A stretch of DNA of 64,000 nucleotides from contig NZ_BNJG01000001.1 in assembly GCF_016587375.1 (NCBI RefSeq), positions 434,001-498,000 of the forward strand, given 5' to 3'. The stretch is from Ktedonobacter robiniae (lineage in GTDB: Bacteria > Chloroflexota > Ktedonobacteria > Ktedonobacterales > Ktedonobacteraceae). The notes under the pieces were generated by a model. The model had not been told where the DNA came from, did no database searches, and saw only the letters and a list, made by a program, of their open reading frames with translations. A program made the translations under genes and the position numbers. Below, piece by piece: positions 17,409 through 26,600 of the stretch (positions are counted from its first letter, which is position 1; each line of letters opens with the position of its first letter).

Positions 17409-17495
17409 AAGTTTTTCTCTCTTCGTGTGAAAAGGGGTGAGGATGCATGTATCGAGATCACGAAGAGCGAAGAAGAAACGTTTCTCGGCAGAAGA

Positions 17496-19619
17496 CTAGC
17501 CGGGAGCGCGCCAGACGCGGGCCGTGGCGTCACCATTGGTTGTGGAAAACCCTTCGTCCAGGCCGCTGCCACTGAGCAGCATGCGGCTATCTGGTGACCA
17601 GGAAACAGAACAAATGGGTTGTGTATGCCCGCGATAGACTTTGACCACTTTGCCTCGTTGCGCTCCCCCTTGCATCTGCCAGACATAGAGATTGGCATCC
17701 TTGTTTTCATAGTCTCGCGCCCCTAACAGGTAGCGCCCATCTGGCGACCAGGCTAACACCTGGGGTCCCTTCAAGGCTGGTGCGCAGGCAAACACAACTC
17801 GCTGGCGCGCCACATCCCATACCTGTACATCCGCATTTTGATACGAGACCGCCAGCATCGTACCATCCGGCGACCAGGCCAGGGCCTGCGCATCCACATC
17901 TGCGCGGGTGAAGAGGGCCTGCACCTTGCCATACGCCCCCGCTTGAGTGCTCCACAGGTTCACCAACTCGCGAGAATTCTCGCCGCGCGCGTCACTACTC
18001 TGTGTTAATGAGGCGATTGCGCGCCCGCCGGGTTCCCATTGCAGCATAGAATCAAGCTGGCCTTGGGGAAACTTGACCGTGTTGTCTATATAGACCTGTT
18101 TCTTCTGGCGCACATCCCATATCTCAAGCCCATTGCTGGTGACCAGGACCAGAAAGTCGCCCCCAGGCGACCAGTACATATTCAGAAGATAATGGGGCGT
18201 GGCTAATGTCTCATAGATGTCGGCGTTGAGATGGCCCAGGAGCAGGCCCCTATCTGTTGCTAGCGCGTACTGCTTCCCATCGGGGGCCAGGCAGATATTT
18301 TTTAAGAGCGTGGTCCCATACAGCCTGGCCCCAGGATACAACCATTGCTCGTTCGCGCCGGTCTGGGCATCCCATAGATAGGCATCGGTATCATCGAGAA
18401 ATGTCAGCACGCGCTTGCTATCAGGGAGCCAGGCGACATAACCAACCTTCTGGTGTGCTCGGCGATAGACAGCGATTTCATCTTCAGTGACCACTGGCGG
18501 CGCTTTCCGCCAGAACCAGAAGCATCCTAGAGCACCAAGACCCGCAACGCCTGCCACACCAACACCCCCAACCAGCAAGGCACGCCGTGACAGGCGAGAT
18601 GTGGAAGGGGCAGGCTTCTCCGGTGGCACAGGTATCTGTACCTGCTGCTGGCGCCTTTCGGTCGCTTGCAGCGCCACCGCTACCTGCTCGGAGGCAGAAG
18701 CCTGTAGCGTCCTCGAAGCTCCAAACAGGGTTCCATAGTCTCTAGAAGCCCGCTCGCGCATCCTTCGATCCCCTCCGTGGACAATATCGGGCGCGCTCAC
18801 AGCGGCACTAGCCTGGGCAAAGGACTGGGCAAACGCAAGCATAGAAGGAAAACGCTTCTCCGGCTCTTTCGCCAGCGCACGCAGGACAACCTGCTCCAGT
18901 TCGTCAGGGAACTCGGGCTGATAGTAACGCAAAGGATAAGGAGGGGTGAGCAGGTGTTGCGCCAGCACCTCAGAGGTAGAGCCTATGAAAGGGGTCTGGC
19001 CACAGAGCCACTCGTACGCCACGATACCAAGCGCATACTGGTCGCTGGCGGCACCAGGCTTCCCTTGCAACTGCTCGGGCGCCATATAGAAAATTGTACC
19101 TGCAATCGTATCCTGTGCATGCTCTTCACGCACACTATTGGCAATCATGGCAATGCCAAAATCACTGAGCAGCACCTGCCCTTCTCGATCTATCAGCAGA
19201 TTCTCCGGTTTGATATCACGATGCACAATTTTATGCTCATGCGCGTACTGTAAGGAGGCGGCGACCTGCGCGATATAGGATGTTATCACCTTCAACGGTG
19301 GGCGCGTCCCCCGGGGATAGAGGGTGCGCGTGGTGCCCCTGGGGGCATACTGCATCGCCAGGTACGTCGACTCGCTCGCTTCATCTATACCAAATTCCAG
19401 GATACGCACAATACCAGGGTAGTTCAACTGCGCCAGTACTCGCGCCTCCTGCAGGAAGAGTTCCCTGTTCTCTTTTGTCAGGGCGGTAGGCATAACCTTG
19501 ACCGCGGCCTGGCTCCCCAGGTAGCGATGCTCACCCAGATACACTGAGGCAAAGCCACCCTTCCCCAACAGCCTGGTCAGGTGATAGTTCCCAACTTGTC
19601 GCCCTCTATAGTCGCTCAT
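17496..19619 (-). CDS. Ser/Thr protein kinase with WD40-like domain
   Basis: This is a 707-residue Hanks-type kinase. The glycine loop (LLGKGGFASV), the lysine in AAVKV, HRDIKPEN (HRD at about 133-135), DFG and M-A-P-E-Q are all present, so it should be active. A linker rich in Gln and Pro leads to a membrane helix around residues 346-371, introduced by L-S-R-R-A-L-L-V-G, a twin-arginine-like motif. The outer part (about 380-707) holds repeated W-S-P-D/W-D-V blades of a WD40-like propeller. The ATG at 19619 is chosen; a TTG six codons upstream is possible. A paralogue lies 48 bases upstream in the same direction. Confidence 0.9.
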   Translation of the reverse strand: MSDYRGRQVGNYHLTRLLGKGGFASVYLGEHRYLGSQAAVKVMPTALTKENRELFLQEARVLAQLNYPGIVRILEFGIDEASESTYLAMQYAPRGTTRTLYPRGTRPPLKVITSYIAQVAASLQYAHEHKIVHRDIKPENLLIDREGQVLLSDFGIAMIANSVREEHAQDTIAGTIFYMAPEQLQGKPGAASDQYALGIVAYEWLCGQTPFIGSTSEVLAQHLLTPPYPLRYYQPEFPDELEQVVLRALAKEPEKRFPSMLAFAQSFAQASAAVSAPDIVHGGDRRMRERASRDYGTLFGASRTLQASASEQVAVALQATERRQQQVQIPVPPEKPAPSTSRLSRRALLVGGVGVAGVAGLGALGCFWFWRKAPPVVTEDEIAVYRRAHQKVGYVAWLPDSKRVLTFLDDTDAYLWDAQTGANEQWLYPGARLYGTTLLKNICLAPDGKQYALATDRGLLLGHLNADIYETLATPHYLLNMYWSPGGDFLVLVTSNGLEIWDVRQKKQVYIDNTVKFPQGQLDSMLQWEPGGRAIASLTQSSDARGENSRELVNLWSTQAGAYGKVQALFTRADVDAQALAWSPDGTMLAVSYQNADVQVWDVARQRVVFACAPALKGPQVLAWSPDGRYLLGARDYENKDANLYVWQMQGGAQRGKVVKVYRGHTQPICSVSWSPDSRMLLSGSGLDEGFSTTNGDATARVWRAPG

Positions 19620-19667
19620 AACTTTCTGCTGCTCCAAACCTTTTCACGGCCCTACCTGTGGCTGTCC

Positions 19668-21827
19668 TTATTCTGCCTGCCAGATATGCACAACGCTTCC
19701 ATCCGTGGAGGCGATACGCGTGCTATCCGGCGACCAGGCCATAGCACGCACATAGTCTGTATGCTTTGCATAGGAACCCAAGAGCCGCTTCCGTGCGATA
19801 TCCCAGACTGGCACTGCGGAGACATACCCCTGCGCCTGTAGCGAACCAATAGAGGCGGCCAACCGCGTGCCATCGGGCGACCAGGCCAGGGCTAGTACGC
19901 TCTCTCCATGCTGACCCGCCTGAAAAACCTCCTGCTGCGCGCCGCTAAACGCATCCCAGACGCGCACATGCCCCTCGATATACCCTGTCGCCACCAATCG
20001 CCCGCCTGGCTGCCACGCGATATGCAACGCATCGTGCTCCCCCGAGGGATTGCTCACCAGATCGCTGCCGTTATCTCGCCTCCAGGTCATAATACCAAGT
20101 AGCGCGATATCAACATCGCCTGAACTGCTACCCATACTAAAAGCGGTGGCAATATATTTTCCATCGGCAGACCACGCGGCATCAACGTTCGAGAGCAAGT
20201 GCAAACCAGGATGAGTTGTCTGCGTCTCCCCCGTGACCAGGTCCCACACAAGCAGATTTCCCAGGTTGGAGGCATTCTCCTGGTCCGATACGTTCTTCAT
20301 CCCCAGGACGGACTTGCCATCGGGAGAAACGACTATAGGAATGGCATTTTCTCCACTATGATAGGTGGCTTGCACGACGCCGCTATGTGCCTTCCATACA
20401 CGCACGCCCAACTTGCTCGAGCCTGGTGCTGCGCCCGCCTGTTGTCCATTGACGCAGACAAGAGTGTCGTTGTCACGCCAGTTGAGGCGGGTGATGCTTC
20501 CCAACTGCTCCCGCGGTTGCGCGCTCAACTTCCCCTGTCCGGCGTCCCATACCAGGACACGGTTGAGATCAGCGGAAGCGATCAGCCTTCCATCAGGCGA
20601 CCAGCCCAAAGTGGTGATGGTGTTATAGCTCCCGGCCTGCTGGGGATCGTTATGAATATCATGTCCATTGAAGGTGAGCAGACGCGTTCCAAAGGGAGGT
20701 AGTGGCTTCTGCACTGGACTATGTGTCGCTTCTGGTGACGTACTCTGCGCCGCTTCCGGTCGCCTTAAGGCCCACCAGGAGACACCTCCGCCCACAGCAA
20801 TAATGCCCGCCCCTAGCGCGATACTCCCCACTACCGCGCGTCGTGAGACACGACGAGTGCTTTCTGGTATGCGCTGTGTCTCCGCTTCGATCTGCCTCGT
20901 GGACAAGACCTCGTCCCAAGTTGGTATTTCCACGACGTGCTCGCGCTCCACTATGCCGGGTTGAGCCTGGTAGCCAGCTTCATATGGCCCGGGCTCTCCC
21001 AGGCATGCCTGCTCAAAGGCGCGGGAGAAGCTGCTGATGTCGGGGAAACGCTGATGAGGATCCTTCGCCAACGCCCGTTCTATGACGTGAGCAACGCCTG
21101 GATGGACATCTGGCAGCAGCGTGGTCAGAGAGGTTGGGGCCTGCGTGAGATGCTGGGAGAGAACCTCGCGGAAGGTTCCTGCGAAGAGCGGCTTCCCGCT
21201 CAGCCAGGTATACATAATCGCCGCCAGCGCATACTGATCGCTGGCGGGACGCGGATGGCCTTGAATGACCTCCGGCGCCATATAGTTGATCGAGCCAGCG
21301 AAGGCCTCTCTATGCTGCGAGTGCGTATGATGCGCAATAACAGCCAGGCCAAAATCACTCAAGAGCGCCTCATGAGCCACACCCAGCAGGACGTTCTCTG
21401 GCTTCATATCGCGATGGACGATACGCCGCTGATGCGCATAGGATAAGGCGTCCGCGATTTGCATGATATGCGGCAAAATAACATGGGGTTCATAGCATTG
21501 CCCCAGACGATAGCGCTGCTGCAAGGTTCCATTTGGAGCATAGGCCATCACGAGATAGGGGACATCTCCATCGATGCCACCCTCCAGCACACGAATAATG
21601 TTGGGGTGCTCCAGTTGCGCCAGGGTGCGTGCCTCAGCATAGAAAGCCTCCGCTTCGCGCTCCTGGATATGCGTATGCAGTACTTTGATCGCGGCCTGCA
21701 TCTTCAGGTGGCGATGCTCGGCCAGGTACACCTCGGCAAAACTTCCACGCCCCAGCAATTGTGTCAGGCGATAGTTACCAAGGTGCTTACCCACCAGCCC
21801 GGCGTTGCCTGTTCCATATATTTCCAT
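19668..21827 (-). CDS. Ser/Thr protein kinase with WD40-like domain (paralogue)
   Basis: This is a 719-residue kinase with the same architecture as the protein of the next gene. Kinase motifs: LLGRGSFAEV, AAIKV, HRDMKPEN (HRD 138-140), DFG and M-A-P-E-V. A membrane helix at about 331-354 follows V-S-R-R-A-V-V-G. The extracytoplasmic part has at least five WD40-like blades with W-S-P-D-G/W-S-A-D-G motifs. The ribosome binding site is weak (GAGAG). It is probably the first gene of an operon with the second kinase and the FAS1 protein. The propeller may sense something outside the cell, but no ligand can be named. Confidence 0.9.
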   Translation of the reverse strand: MEIYGTGNAGLVGKHLGNYRLTQLLGRGSFAEVYLAEHRHLKMQAAIKVLHTHIQEREAEAFYAEARTLAQLEHPNIIRVLEGGIDGDVPYLVMAYAPNGTLQQRYRLGQCYEPHVILPHIMQIADALSYAHQRRIVHRDMKPENVLLGVAHEALLSDFGLAVIAHHTHSQHREAFAGSINYMAPEVIQGHPRPASDQYALAAIMYTWLSGKPLFAGTFREVLSQHLTQAPTSLTTLLPDVHPGVAHVIERALAKDPHQRFPDISSFSRAFEQACLGEPGPYEAGYQAQPGIVEREHVVEIPTWDEVLSTRQIEAETQRIPESTRRVSRRAVVGSIALGAGIIAVGGGVSWWALRRPEAAQSTSPEATHSPVQKPLPPFGTRLLTFNGHDIHNDPQQAGSYNTITTLGWSPDGRLIASADLNRVLVWDAGQGKLSAQPREQLGSITRLNWRDNDTLVCVNGQQAGAAPGSSKLGVRVWKAHSGVVQATYHSGENAIPIVVSPDGKSVLGMKNVSDQENASNLGNLLVWDLVTGETQTTHPGLHLLSNVDAAWSADGKYIATAFSMGSSSGDVDIALLGIMTWRRDNGSDLVSNPSGEHDALHIAWQPGGRLVATGYIEGHVRVWDAFSGAQQEVFQAGQHGESVLALAWSPDGTRLAASIGSLQAQGYVSAVPVWDIARKRLLGSYAKHTDYVRAMAWSPDSTRIASTDGSVVHIWQAE

Positions 21828-22052
21828 AAATATAAGACTCTCTCATTAACGGGGCTTAACCTGTCTATAGCGTCTACCATAGCATATTTAGAAATAGTTT
21901 GTATATGACATCCATCACATCATGAAGGAATTCCTCTTCTTAATGTCCGCCGCCAAAGGGCGGCGTGCTACTGGTGCATAATATGGCCTCCCGCGTGCCG
22001 CATGTGCTCTACACTCCCTGGGGGAAACGCCACACACCTTGTTCCTGGTCTA

Positions 22053-22103
22053 GGCACAAAATAAACCCGCCTTCGGATCTCCTGGGCGGGCGATCAGGCG
22101 GGT
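22053..22103 (-). terminator. Rho-independent-like terminator of the small secreted protein gene
   Basis: On the minus strand ACCCGCCT pairs with AGGCGGGT across a 23-base loop and is followed by TTATTTTG. It lies 40 bases after the gene at 22146. The rest of the gap 21828-22052, upstream of the kinase gene, shows no gene, clear promoter or repeat. Confidence 0.6.
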
Positions 22104-22145
22104 AAAATGCGTTGATAGTGTTATTTCGCCATCATTATCTACGCA

Positions 22146-22439
22146 TCACTTGGTTTTGTTATGCTGACGCGGATGGGTCGTTCCTCCAGACTTATGTGGC
22201 TTTTGATGTGGCTTTTGATGCCCCTTCCCGTGGTGTTTGGGGCCTGGCGTGCCTTTTGGAGGACCGGCATAGGTGTCCTTGTGCAATAATGTGCTCACAT
22301 GAGAAGTGCCATGCGTTCCCAGATTCATGGCATGGCTCGCTGCCAAGGCAGGAGTCCTGGTTCCCACAAGCAGACACAAGACCAGCATACAGGTGACCAG
22401 GAAGAGACCGATGCTCCTCTTCATCGCCGAAGCGCTCAT
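22146..22439 (-). CDS. small secreted His/Lys/Pro-rich protein
   Basis: A 97-residue precursor with a clear signal peptide: basic start, hydrophobic core around residues 10-27 and a probable cleavage after A-L-A-A. The mature part is basic and rich in His, Lys, Gly and Pro, including HQKPHQKPHK, encoded by a 12-base tandem duplication (22195-22218). Such composition could bind metals, nucleic acid or the cell wall, but nothing more can be inferred. GGAGG lies close (4 bases) before the ATG at 22439; an internal ATG five codons later would start just before the signal peptide core. Confidence 0.65.
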   Translation of the reverse strand: MSASAMKRSIGLFLVTCMLVLCLLVGTRTPALAASHAMNLGTHGTSHVSTLLHKDTYAGPPKGTPGPKHHGKGHQKPHQKPHKSGGTTHPRQHNKTK

Positions 22440-22494
22440 GTTGCCTCCTTCATACCAATAACTGTCTTCGGACCTTCTCTCTACAAACCAATCT

Positions 22495-22520
22495 ACTAGC
22501 TGCTCTTGAGAGCAGCTAGT
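22495..22520. promoter_or_regulatory. hairpin in divergent region upstream of glpK
   Basis: ACTAGCTGCTCT and its exact complement form a 12-bp stem with a 2-base loop. It lies between two divergent genes in the 468-base gap 22440-22907. Apart from it and the promoter near glpK I see no feature in that gap. Confidence 0.5.
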
Positions 22521-22823
22521 GAGGTCAAAGATATAGCCGTGTTTTCACGTAGTACAGCTTTTCTCTTTTCCCTACGAGTATCAGTATAGATCGTCTCCAA
22601 TGGTAGCAGTTGATGAACCGATTTCCATACCTACGTCTCACAAACGCGCAAGGGCCTGAAAAAGCCAATTCGCAAGTTTGCGCCCTACATCGGCTCTGGC
22701 CTGGTTTCAACACATCCACAAATCCAGGCGATACTTCAAGCGGCGCTCAGGCCGTGGCAATTCATCATGCCCATCTCTGGCCCTGACGCTCCCGCAGACG
22801 ATTAGGGATCTATCAGGCTCTCA

Positions 22824-22832
22824 TGCTAGAAT
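22824..22832 (+). promoter_or_regulatory. extended -10 promoter for glpK
   Basis: TGC-TAGAAT fits the extended -10 pattern (TGn plus hexamer) about 75 bases before the glpK start. The -35 is poor (TTAGGG at a 19-base spacing). Confidence 0.4.
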
Positions 22833-22907
22833 ACTGTGGGCACCGCTGCTCGCATTTTCACTACTACATTGCTGTTTGTTGCTCAAAGAACACGGAGGAT
22901 TGTACGT

Positions 22908-24398
22908 ATGGCCAAGTATGTATTAGCACTGGATCAGGGCACCACCAGCTCACGCGCGATTGTTTTTGACCATGATGGGGCAATCGTCAGCGTCGCCCAG
23001 CAGGAGTTTCCTCAGATCTATCCCGCTCCCGGCCTGGTCGAGCATAATCCCGAGGACATCTGGTCCAGTCAGTTGAGCGTTGCGCAGGAAGCCTTGAAAA
23101 AAGCCGGAGCCTCCTCTACCGACGTAGCGGCAATCGGTATCACGAACCAGCGTGAGACCGCCATCGCCTGGGAGAAGGCAACTGGCAAGCCTGTTTTCAA
23201 CGCCATCGTCTGGCAGAGCCGCCTGACCGCTCCTATTTGTGATGAGCTCAAGACCAAGGGCTTTGACAAAGAGCTCCGCGCCCGTACTGGCCTGGTAACG
23301 GATGCCTATTTTTCTGGAACCAAGGTTAAGTGGATTCTCGACAACGTGGAGGGAGTACGTGAGAAGGCGGAGCGCGGCGAGGTCCTCTTCGGCAACGTCG
23401 ATACCTTCCTAATCTGGCGCCTGACCAGGGGTCGCGTCCACGTTACCGACGCCACTAACGCCTCGCGCACCCTGCTCTACAATATCCACGAGGGAGAGTG
23501 GGACGATGTTATTCTCAAAGAGCTGGGCGTGCCACGCGCCATGCTCCCCGATGTGCGCCCCTCCAGCGAGGTCTACGGCGAGACCGATCCCGAGTTCTTC
23601 GGTGGCCCCATTAAAATCGCGGGTATCGCAGGTGACCAGCAGGCCGCGACCTTTGGCCAGGCCTGCTTTGAGATCGGTATGGCCAAGAACACCTATGGCA
23701 CCGGCAGCTTTATGCTGATGAATACCGGTTCCGAGGCTGTTGAATCCAAGAATGGTCTCCTGACCACCATCGCCTGGCGCTTGCAGAATCAGACCACCTA
23801 CGCCCTTGAGGGCAGCATCTTTATCACTGGCGCGGCTGTGCAGTGGCTACGCGACGGCCTGAAGGCGATCGAGAGCAGCGGCGATGTCGAGGGCCTAGCC
23901 AATACTGTTGAGGATAATGGCGGCATCTATCTCGTTCCCGCCTTCGTGGGCCTGGGCGCCCCCTACTGGGACTCCTACGCACGTGGCGCCATCCTCGGCC
24001 TGACTCGTGGCACCACGATGGGCCATATTGCCCGCGCCACTCTGGAATCGATGTGCTACCAGACACGCGATGTACTGGAGGCCATGGTCGCTGATAGCGG
24101 AGTCGATCTTAAGGCCCTGCGCGTCGATGGAGGCGCCGCGGTCAATAACACGCTGATGCAGTTCCAGGCCGATATCCTCGGCGTACCCGTACAGCGCCCC
24201 AAGGTCGCGGAGACCACCGCGCTGGGCTCCGCCTACCTGGCTGGTATCGCCACCAACTTCTGGGGCGGCCCCCAGGAGGTCGCGGCGCAATGGGCGATTG
24301 ATCAGACCTTTGAGCCACGCATGAGTAAAGACCAGCGCGAAAAGCTCTATAAGGGCTGGAAAAAAGCCGTCGAGCGCTCCCTTCACTGGGAACAGTAG
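22908..24398 (+). CDS. glpK: glycerol kinase
   Basis: GlpK phosphorylates glycerol with ATP to sn-glycerol 3-phosphate in the cytoplasm. The N-terminus [20 protein letters not shown] is the family phosphate-binding signature; G-I-T-N-Q-R-E-T, the substrate motif W-Q-S-R, and the C-terminal [18 protein letters not shown] motif are all present. 496 residues is the usual length. GGAGG lies 9 bases before the ATG at 22908; the frame extends 24 codons upstream, but that extension has no binding site. It converges with glpD across a shared terminator. Confidence 0.96.
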   Translation: MAKYVLALDQGTTSSRAIVFDHDGAIVSVAQQEFPQIYPAPGLVEHNPEDIWSSQLSVAQEALKKAGASSTDVAAIGITNQRETAIAWEKATGKPVFNAIVWQSRLTAPICDELKTKGFDKELRARTGLVTDAYFSGTKVKWILDNVEGVREKAERGEVLFGNVDTFLIWRLTRGRVHVTDATNASRTLLYNIHEGEWDDVILKELGVPRAMLPDVRPSSEVYGETDPEFFGGPIKIAGIAGDQQAATFGQACFEIGMAKNTYGTGSFMLMNTGSEAVESKNGLLTTIAWRLQNQTTYALEGSIFITGAAVQWLRDGLKAIESSGDVEGLANTVEDNGGIYLVPAFVGLGAPYWDSYARGAILGLTRGTTMGHIARATLESMCYQTRDVLEAMVADSGVDLKALRVDGGAAVNNTLMQFQADILGVPVQRPKVAETTALGSAYLAGIATNFWGGPQEVAAQWAIDQTFEPRMSKDQREKLYKGWKKAVERSLHWEQ

Positions 24399-24415
24399 CT
24401 TGCTGGAGGTTGCAT

Positions 24416-24453
24416 GAGAGGGGGAGCAGCATCGCGACGCTGCTCCCCCTCTC
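24416..24453. terminator. bidirectional terminator between glpK and glpD
   Basis: GAGAGGGGGAGCAGC and its exact complement form a 15-bp stem with an 8-base loop between the two convergent genes. Confidence 0.8.
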
Positions 24454-24467
24454 TGTTCTACGGATAC

Positions 24468-26171
24468 TTAGCTCTCTACAGCCTGCACAGGCTCAATCGC
24501 TGGAGCAGCGGACTCCTCCTTCAACTCCTGACGGAAGGTCTGGCTCTTGGCGACCGCAGCCTGGTAGCGCTGCTCTTGCTTAGCACGCTCCTCTTCGGGC
24601 CAGCCGCAGAGCGTGCTCATCTCCTTGAGGACCCGTGGCAGGGCCGCCAGCCCCTGGTCCTGAGTATAACCTAGCATTGTCCGTCGTAACAGGAAGTCTT
24701 CGGCGTCCACACAGAACTCGCGCGCAACGGCATGATGGATCTGCGCCACAATGTCCAGGTAGGCGGGATGGATACGCTCCCCCAATTCTGGCTGCCTGCG
24801 CAACAGGGCGAAGATGCTTAACGCCTCCGTCCCATATAAGCTCAAGAGATGTTCGACCTGCTCATTTAATAGACTCAGGCTCTCGCTCTCTTTGTAAAGC
24901 AGGTCGCGCATATAGCGCAGGCTCTCGTCCCGCCCCTGGGTTCGAACACTCAGGCGCGCACCGGGCAGAGGAACCTTCGCGGTCTGCGCTCGCGCCGAGA
25001 GCCCCAGTTTCTGGCAGGCCATGTCTACGGCGTCTTCCGCAATACCGCGATACGCCGTAATCTTGCCACCCACCACCGCCATGTAGCCGTGTAGATTATC
25101 GGTTTTGGCATAGTTGACCAGGGCATGCTTGCGTGAGACGGCCGACTCGCTTACACCCTCCTTACGCACCAGGGCACGCAGCCCAGCCGTGGTATAGTAA
25201 ATCTTGCGCCACTGCGCCTCCGGGAGAAACGCCTCGACCGAGTCGCGCAGGTAGTCGACATCCTCACCATTGGCGCGTACCAGGTCGGGCGAGTCATCGT
25301 AATCAGTATCGGTTGTACCGACCCAGGCATAGCCCTGCCAGGGAATGACGAAGAAGAGACGGTCATCCTTGCGCGCAAAGAGAACCAGGGCATGGTTGCT
25401 CGCGGGAGGGGAGGTAAAGTGAATGCCCTTGGTCATGCGTACGCGGTGACTAGGCTTATGCAGCAGCTTGCCCGTCAGGCTATCGAGCCAGGGTCCAGCC
25501 GCGTTGATAACCAGGCGCGCTCGGACCTCACGCTCCTCCCCACCGCGCTCATGCCGCACCTTGACCCCGGTAATCTCCTCTCCTTCTCGCAACAGACCCA
25601 CAACCCGCGTGTGATTCCAGATATGCGCGCCATGGTCGCGAGCATCGAGAATGTTCTCCATAACCAGACGCTCGGTCGATGGCACCTGCGCATCATAGTA
25701 GCACAGCGCCCCTTGCAGGCCATCAGGATTGAGCAGCGGCTCACGCTTCAACACCTCTTCCCGATTCCAGAAGTTATGGTTCGGCAGGCTCTTATCATAG
25801 GAGAGTAGGTCGTAGAGGATCATGCCCATTTTGAGCCTGGCACGATAAAATAGACTGCGTGACCACATCGGTACAACAAAGCGGAGCGGATTGACCAGGT
25901 GAGGGGCAATACGTAACAAGATCTCACGCTCACCCAGGTCCTGGCGCACCAGGCCAAAATCGAACATTTCCAGGTAGCGCAGCCCCCCATGGATCAGGCG
26001 CGTTGAAGTCGAAGAGGTTCCCGCGGCAAAGTCATCCTTCTCAAAGAGAGCCACTCTTAAGCCGCGTAGAGCCGCATCACGTGCAATACCCGCCCCCACG
26101 ATTCCTCCGCCAATAATAACGACATCGAAAAGCTCTCCTTCGAGTTGCGTGAAAGGAGATATTGTACTCAT
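24468..26171 (-). CDS. glpD: FAD-dependent glycerol-3-phosphate dehydrogenase
   Basis: GlpD oxidises glycerol 3-phosphate to dihydroxyacetone phosphate at the membrane and passes electrons to the quinone pool. The FAD-binding GGGIVGAGIARDAALRG lies near residues 20-40, followed by S-T-S-T-R-L-I-H-G-G-L-R-Y-L-E. The C-terminal DAO_C domain contains E-F-C-V-D-A-E-D-F-L-L-R-R-T. The ATG at 26171 is preferred to a GTG four codons upstream because the GGAG site would overlap the latter. 567 residues is typical. Convergent with glpK, its metabolic partner. Confidence 0.95.
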   Translation of the reverse strand: MSTISPFTQLEGELFDVVIIGGGIVGAGIARDAALRGLRVALFEKDDFAAGTSSTSTRLIHGGLRYLEMFDFGLVRQDLGEREILLRIAPHLVNPLRFVVPMWSRSLFYRARLKMGMILYDLLSYDKSLPNHNFWNREEVLKREPLLNPDGLQGALCYYDAQVPSTERLVMENILDARDHGAHIWNHTRVVGLLREGEEITGVKVRHERGGEEREVRARLVINAAGPWLDSLTGKLLHKPSHRVRMTKGIHFTSPPASNHALVLFARKDDRLFFVIPWQGYAWVGTTDTDYDDSPDLVRANGEDVDYLRDSVEAFLPEAQWRKIYYTTAGLRALVRKEGVSESAVSRKHALVNYAKTDNLHGYMAVVGGKITAYRGIAEDAVDMACQKLGLSARAQTAKVPLPGARLSVRTQGRDESLRYMRDLLYKESESLSLLNEQVEHLLSLYGTEALSIFALLRRQPELGERIHPAYLDIVAQIHHAVAREFCVDAEDFLLRRTMLGYTQDQGLAALPRVLKEMSTLCGWPEEERAKQEQRYQAAVAKSQTFRQELKEESAAPAIEPVQAVES

Positions 26172-26600
26172 AGCCTGTTCCACTCCAGTCTTCTTTTAGA
26201 ACTCTCTATCTCTACTATGCCAGCCCGCCCGAAGAGAAACAAAAAAAGCCCTAAGCCTTCTTTATCTATCTTCGGCTCAGGACTTTTCAAATCAGTGTCC
26301 CAGGTTATATTACGTTGCAATCAAGTCAATCGCTCCATGCTTGCATATGAGCACGCTGACTGCCGTATTTTTAGCTGCAATATTTTTTACCGTTCAATTA
26401 TACCTGAAGCATGGGTGTTTGTCAAGTTATTTTTGGTTCCTGAGCGCCGCAGCGGGCCGAGGCAGAGGAAGCGCCACATGGAGGCCGTTCGCGTTTGACG
26501 CGGATGCTACCTGGATGTTACCTTTAGGGAGGACCACACCGCCCCGGACTTTTTCGCCAGCGATCCAGCCTGGCTAGCTATTTCAGAGGAGAGATCTCTT
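26172..26600. other. divergent intergenic region glpD / acetyltransferase
   Basis: No gene or repeat is supported here. A TTGACG at 26495-26500 and the GAGGAG ribosome binding site at the end belong to the downstream gene; the -10 paired with that -35 is poor. Confidence 0.4.

Noticed and set aside
22525..22719. 64-codon frame on the minus strand
   Set aside because: Odd composition, no ribosome binding site, no recognisable features.
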